Made by a program: the position numbers and the translations under genes. A DNA stretch of 64,000 nt from Apiotrichum sp. Y4204 (lineage: Eukaryota > Basidiomycota > Tremellomycetes > Trichosporonales > Trichosporonaceae), in NCBI GenBank assembly GCA_025531455.1, contig JAMYHL010000003.1, positions 1,178,001-1,242,000 of the forward strand, read 5' to 3'. Below are positions 59,051-64,000 of the stretch, piece by piece; position 1 is the first letter of the stretch; each line of letters opens with the position of its first letter. The notes beneath the pieces were generated by a model. It was given only the letters and a program-made list of their open reading frames with translations, made no database searches and was not told the DNA's origin.

Positions 59051-61540
59051 ATGCCGCCCGACTCGTCGCCGGTCGACTCCCGCGGAGGGTACACGTACAA
59101 GAAGCGGCCGTACGCGCAGGCCTGCTTTGTGAGTGTAGAGTGGCCCGGTTGTATCCCGTCATCGCTACCGCCGGTATCGAATCACCTCGAGAGGCATTCC
59201 GTGCTGTGACTGGCCTCCACCCAAACGCTCCCGTTCTGCAAACTCACACACAGGCATGCAAGGCGCGCAAGATTCGCTGTGTCGAGGCCGAGACACCACC
59301 ATGTAAAGGGTGCCGGACGTCGCGCCTCCCGTGCGAGTTTCCCGAGCGGTCGCGGCGGCGGCGCGTAGCAGGATCCGGGATGGGGACTGCAGCGAGCAAC
59401 ACGCCTGGGAATGGCGAGGGCGGGATGAGCATTGCTGCTTCCCCCGGGGGCGCAGCATCGAGCTCGGCCGTCGTCACTTCACCCTCCAACTCGATGCTCG
59501 AGCAGCGCGTGCGTCGCATCGAGCAGGTGCTCAACCTCCCGCCTCTGAACATCAAAGTGGAACAGTCGGACGACGATGAAATGATCGATCTGCAGGAACC
59601 CACGCGCATGGAACCGCCACGCTTCAAGCTCGGCGGCAACGACCTGAACGAGTACCACGGCGAGACGTCCATGCACGACGACGGACAGCAGAGCATCACG
59701 GACCCGAGTCCGCCAGTCATCGCGCCCAGCATCGAGGGCTGGAGCCCCGCCGAGATGCGCGACCTCCGCCGCCTGCGGCACAAGTATGCGACGCCCGAGG
59801 AGGGCGAGCGCTATATCGAGGCGTACTTTTGCTGGGCGAGCACGACGACTGGTGTGGTCAACCGCAGTATATTCCTCCGCGACATGGCGATAGGCGGACC
59901 GTACTTTTCTGATCTCCTCCTGCTCGTCATCTACGTCTCGGGACTGCGCTTCTCGCCCAACATGGACCAGCAGGAGCGCAAGGTCCGCACCGACCGCTAC
60001 ATGTCCATTGTGATGGGCCTGATCGCCGACGAGCTGTGTAAGCCGAGCAGCATCTGTGGTGCCCGTGAGTCTGAAAGGCCTGGAGCGACCCGGGGTTCCC
60101 ACGCTGACGACCAGAGGCGCTGCTGAGCTTGGCGGGCACGCGCTGTGCCACCGGTGACCTGACCCAGGCGTGGATGTTTACAGGAATGGTGGGTGCATGA
60201 TGCCTCATGACACCCGATCTGACCTCAGGCGATTCGCATGATCCAGGACCTCGGTATACATCTAGCAATAGAGGAGCCCGGCCTCGACGCTGCGCTCGAC
60301 CAGGAGACGCGCGACATGCGCACGAGATTGTATTGGAGTGGTAGGTGGATCGTACGAGAAATAATCTAACCACAGCTTTCTGCTGGGACAAGGCGATCGC
60401 GCTCGGCATGGGCCGCGAGCCATGTCTGCTGACGCGGCCCAAGTCGACGCCAAAGGTGACGCTCAAGGACTCGGACGACAACTGGGAGTGGCACCCGTTC
60501 TTCCCCGGGGGCACACCAGGCGAACATCTTCTGTGAGTGTGGTATACTCTGTACCCTCGACCATCCGCTGACTTGCAGGCGTTATCCCCGCATACAGTCC
60601 CGCATCTCGCAGATCCTGCGATACACGTCCGAGCTGAACATGATCCTCGAGTCCATCCTCGTCAACATGTATTCTCCGCACCGCCCACACGCGCGCTCCA
60701 TATCATTCATCCACACCGCCGACGAGCGCCTAAAAGAGTGGCGTGCAAGTCTCCCCGACGACGTTCTCCTGGACCGCGCACACCAGCCGGAATACTGCCC
60801 TCCAGCCAACATTACTGTCATGAAGTGAGTACGTGTAACTGTTCCCCTCTGACCGCAGCCTCCTCTACCAGACGATGCGCATCCTGCTCTACCGCCCACT
60901 GTTGACGGTGCGCAATCAGCCGTCGGGCGTGACGACGAGCTCGTTTGATGTGTGCCGCACCTGTGCCATTGAGATTCACGCTATCATGTCCCTGTGGGGC
61001 CGCACGTTTGGTCTGATCAACATGGTCTACATGATCATGTACACAACGTTTGTCGCCGCGGGAGTGGACATTATCATTCTCCGCATCGGTGACGCAGCAA
61101 CACAGGACGAGGCGCTCAAGCGCGTGCACCTCTCGCTGGAGATCCTGGAACACTCGTCGGTGCAAGGGCCGGGTATCCGGCGCGCGATTGGGCTGATCGC
61201 CTCACAGCTACAGGCAGCCATCCAGCGGAAGGAGGCGGAGGCGATGGCGCCGCCCCCGCGTCCGATCCAGGACCGCGCGTTCGCCGAATCCTCGGTGCGG
61301 CACGACACCGGCCCAGCAGTGGGGACGAGCAACGGCTCGTCGCTCGACCTCTTCACGGCAGGGCTGGCGGGAACCGGCACGGGCACGCTCGGGGGGTTCG
61401 ACTACCAAAAGTCGCCTGCGGACTTCTTGCCGCTGTTCGACGACCCGCAGGCGATTGCAAACCTTCTCGGCGACTCGAATGTCGGCACCGACGACCCGTT
61501 CGCGTTCCTCTCTGCCGATGGGTGGGACCTCGGCGTGTAG
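59051..61540 (+). CDS. Zn(II)2Cys6 transcription factor with fungal-specific middle-homology domain
   Basis: Seven exons (59051-59128, 59254-60064, 60115-60188, 60229-60340, 60376-60532, 60579-60824, 60859-61540) encode 719 residues. The zinc cluster is Cys25, 28, 35, 43, 46 and 53 (ACFACKARKIRC...PPCKGC...LPC), split by intron 1. A dimerisation-like heptad follows (MLEQRVRRIEQVLNLPPL). The middle-homology domain includes YIEAYFCWASTTTGVVNRSIFLRDM, the WMFTGMAIRMIQDLGIHLA motif and LYWSAFCWDKAIALGMGREPCL, which are hallmarks of the Fungal_trans family. The C terminus is acidic and aromatic (DPFAFLSADGWDLGV), fitting an activation domain. Introns 4 and 6 are 35 and 34 nt. Target genes are unknown. 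Confidence 0.92.
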
Positions 61541-63141
61541 TGTTGTACTCTAGGATGTAGTGGATGGGCTGGAGGGCTTGCCGCCTCTCGGCGGTTGTGA
61601 CCAAGATGCAGGACCTGCATTCGGATGTCAGTCGGTGCTCGTGGGCCGATGATGTGACGGCCACACGGATTCAAAGGCCAACAGGTCTGATGCACTGCAT
61701 CGAGTCCGCGGCTACCGAACCGTTTCAGAGGCAGTGATGCGACAGTATCCGGAGAGATTGGGTTTGGTGCCGGAGACAATTGCGCTGGCGGCGGTGCATG
61801 ACCGCATGTGGTGTGGTGGTGACAACGCGCGAGCGCGCGATGCGAGAGGCCGCAAGAGGGCTGGTTGGGGTGACCTCTGCACTCTGAAGCGAATCTGCTT
61901 TACACTCTGAAGCGAATCCGCGTTCGATCTGGACTCGGATACATTATGGATCTGGGTGGGTGTTAGCTGTTAGATCCTCGCATCGGATGCATCGAAAGCA
62001 CCAAACGCATCGGATACAACTGTGGCGCGGCTGGAAACACAGACTTTGTCATACAGGAAACAGGAAACCAGAAAAGCAGGAGATGGGACGCAGGACTCAT
62101 GCACAGGAATAGGAATGCGGCAGGAAAAACAGGAATAAACCTATGTGGAACGTAAGAGCTAATGAGATGCTTATTGCGTCTTTGCACCAGGTGGGGTTCC
62201 AGAGAGGAGAGCAAGAGAGCGGTGCAGCACAAGAAACTCCAAGCAGACAGAGTTGACGAGAGGGTTAGGGAACCCACACGTGCCGGAGAATAAGCTTGAT
62301 CGCTTGATCGCTTTGACCCCGGGGGTGAGAAACCGCGCCGCGCTCTGGAGAAAGCAAGGTTTGCAGTTTCAGGACCACCGAGACGCGGGCTGTCCGCACC
62401 AGGATCACAGGATCCGGAGGCTGTGTCCGCTGTGCTCGCGCATTGCTGCTGTGTCCCCCATGTCTCCGAAACAGAGGTAACTAAAAAGGTACGCGCCTTG
62501 GCGCACCGCCAGGAAAGTGGGAGCGACAAAAGAGCCAAGAGGCGTCGTGGTCGCTGCGTCGCGGCGTCGTGGCGTTGCCCAAGGGTTTTCCTTTTCAAAG
62601 TGCCCGCCCCGCGGAGACCCTGTTGGGTCTGTTGGGTCCTGCTTGCTCGCGATAGGACGATGGCGGCGGTGGTGGGTTGGGGGCGGTGCTGTAGAGTGCT
62701 GCTAGAGTGCAGTTTGCTGGGATGCTGTACGACGAGACAACTCAACCCTTTGGGATCCTTTTGATGCCTTTTTGCACCCAAAGCCCAAAGCCTACAAACA
62801 CCAAAAGCACCCAAAGGCTTTGGATCCAGCGCCTCCGCATCGTTTGCAGCGTAACGGAACACGGAGCTCAGCAACGCCTAGTGCGCACACTTCTCGCGGC
62901 CAAGGATTGTGCTGGATATATAGCAACACGTCCACACTGTCCATCTGTTTTCCACCATCACCATCATCACCATCGAGACTCCGAGCGACCGAGCGCCGAA
63001 ACCGTTATTCTACCCGCCAAGACCCCAGGACACTCCAGACCTCCAGACCCTCCAGCTCGCAACTGCCTAACACTGGAGCAACTTGAGAAACACTCCATTT
63101 CCGCTTCACTCCCATCACTCCCTTCACTCATCTGCACCGCA
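61541..63141. other. Intergenic with TATA box of the last gene
   Basis: No gene supported. Contains a near-duplicate CACTCTGAAGCGAATC (61879-61894 and 61902-61917) and TATATA at 62917-62922, followed by a CAC/CAT-rich leader. Confidence 0.5.
62917..62922 (+). promoter_or_regulatory. TATA box
   Basis: GGATATATAG about 220 bp upstream of the start codon at 63142. Confidence 0.5.
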
Positions 63142-63603
63142 ATGGCCTCCCTCTCCGCCTCCGCCTCCGTCTCCTCACCACACCTCGTCCCCCGCGCGGA
63201 GATCTGGTGGGTCGGCCCGATCCCCGCCGACAGGAGCGTGTGCACCACCACGATCCGCGAGGTGTCCGACGCGTGCTGCCAACAATTCAACGGTCGGGGC
63301 GAATATGAGAACCGGGCGAGCAGCCACCTCTCCGACTCGAGAAAATTCACGCAGATCAACTGTCTGTCCCGCGCGAGTCCCGATGACTGGGAACGCTGTG
63401 CCCGCCAGGTATTCAAGGACGGCACGGGGCAGGGCTCGGAGCAGGCGGATGCCCAGCGCTTCTCGACATGGTGCAATACCGACGCCAAGATTCTTCGCAG
63501 CGTCAACGACCCGAACCGGAATGCCGCCGCTCCGCGCTTTGCGACTGCCGGGACGCTCGCGGCCATCGCGGCCGCCGCGCTGGGCATCCTCGCCGCGTAC
63601 TAG
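63142..63603 (+). CDS. Small protein with C-terminal hydrophobic tail, unknown function
   Basis: A single frame of 153 residues from MASLSASASV, in good context (gcaATGGcc). The frame extends further upstream, but the preceding part overlaps the TATA box and leader and is not coding-like. There are seven cysteines, including an adjacent pair (DACCQQF), and an acidic/polar middle (NCLSRASPDDWERCARQVFKDG). The protein ends in about 20 small hydrophobic residues (FATAGTLAAIAAAALGILAAY) with almost no polar tail, which fits a GPI-attachment signal or a tail anchor. No convincing N-terminal signal peptide is visible; one could be encoded by an unrecognised upstream exon. I do not recognise the family. 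Confidence 0.65.
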   Translation: MASLSASASVSSPHLVPRAEIWWVGPIPADRSVCTTTIREVSDACCQQFNGRGEYENRASSHLSDSRKFTQINCLSRASPDDWERCARQVFKDGTGQGSEQADAQRFSTWCNTDAKILRSVNDPNRNAAAPRFATAGTLAAIAAAALGILAAY

Positions 63604-64000
63604 ACGATAGACGTAGACGGTAGACTAGACCAGCGTGAGTGAGGAACACGGATTGGTGAAGGATGCCCGGCGCTGACCACCTCTGCAGCTCGCATCCGCT
63701 TTACCCCGCCGCGCTCTGCACTCCGCGCCCCACCCCGCATTCACCTGTATCCATCGGACCCGGACAATAATATACCTCGCACTGTACATTCCCGCCGTAG
63801 AGACACCATGCATTGTACTACTAGCCCCGGCTAGCCCCAGCGAGCACCCCAGCGAGCAACGAGCGTTCGTGATCGTGAGTGGTAAATTCCGGCGGCGTGA
63901 CCTCGGCTTGGGCTTGGCGCGTTACGCGGGGCGGCTGCCAGCGGGTCTTGCATTTCCTCTCTGCGTGTGAGGAACCAAGCCAGGAAAGGGTGCTCGATGG
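63604..64000. other. Intergenic to window end
   Basis: 3' flank of the small-protein gene. Repeated AGCCCCGGCTAGCCCCAGCGAGC-like units near 63820-63860; no gene seen. Confidence 0.5.

Overview
The window is nuclear DNA from a GC-rich basidiomycete yeast, most probably a member of the Trichosporonales (Trichosporon/Cutaneotrichosporon type). The reasons are many short GT-AG introns, intron-containing tRNA genes, Zn(II)2Cys6 regulators, strong C/G preference at third codon positions, and a phenol 2-monooxygenase (17401-19451) that I recognise as very close to the classical Trichosporon cutaneum enzyme. I see no rRNA, CRISPR array, transposase or reverse transcriptase.

Region 1 to about 21 kb is an aromatic-catabolism neighbourhood. 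It holds the 3' part of an enoyl-CoA hydratase gene (1-988), a tRNA-Leu, catechol 1,2-dioxygenase (2433-3377, minus) divergent from a small SnoaL/NTF2-like protein (4835-5268, plus), and a 655-residue fusion of an enol-lactonase-type alpha/beta hydrolase to a (carboxy)muconate-cyclase beta-propeller (5629-7802, minus). After a 4.1 kb gap come an ERT1/AcuK-like PAS zinc-cluster regulator (11930-14119), phenol 2-monooxygenase, and a zinc alcohol dehydrogenase (19760-20981, minus). Together these genes could take phenol to catechol, to cis,cis-muconate, to lactone and to 3-oxoadipate. The one step without an obvious enzyme is muconolactone isomerisation, for which the SnoaL-like protein is a candidate.

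Region 21-35 kb is mixed: a secreted QxW-lectin-like protein (21595-22346), a BTB/POZ protein (23224-24072), an intronless unknown protein (25379-26674), eIF4B (26990-28623), a 55-G homopolymer, a secreted CAP-domain protein (30519-31487), a tRNA-Asp with intron, and a 12-exon ACC-synthase-like aminotransferase (32929-35213).

Region 39-47 kb has a stand-alone DUF2156 protein, resembling tRNA-dependent lipid aminoacyltransferases (39585-41753), a secreted or vacuolar M20 carboxypeptidase (42761-44844) and an AA14-type lytic polysaccharide monooxygenase homologue (46342-47330).

Region 52-64 kb has a Zn(II)2Cys6 regulator (52231-55094) next to a mitochondrial acyl-CoA dehydrogenase (55605-57302), a second Zn(II)2Cys6 regulator (59051-61540) and a small protein with a C-terminal hydrophobic tail (63142-63603). 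Gene models were spliced by hand from GT-AG sites with reading-frame closure, and no transcript data were available. Several introns are only 32-38 nt long. Gene-free stretches are listed explicitly.
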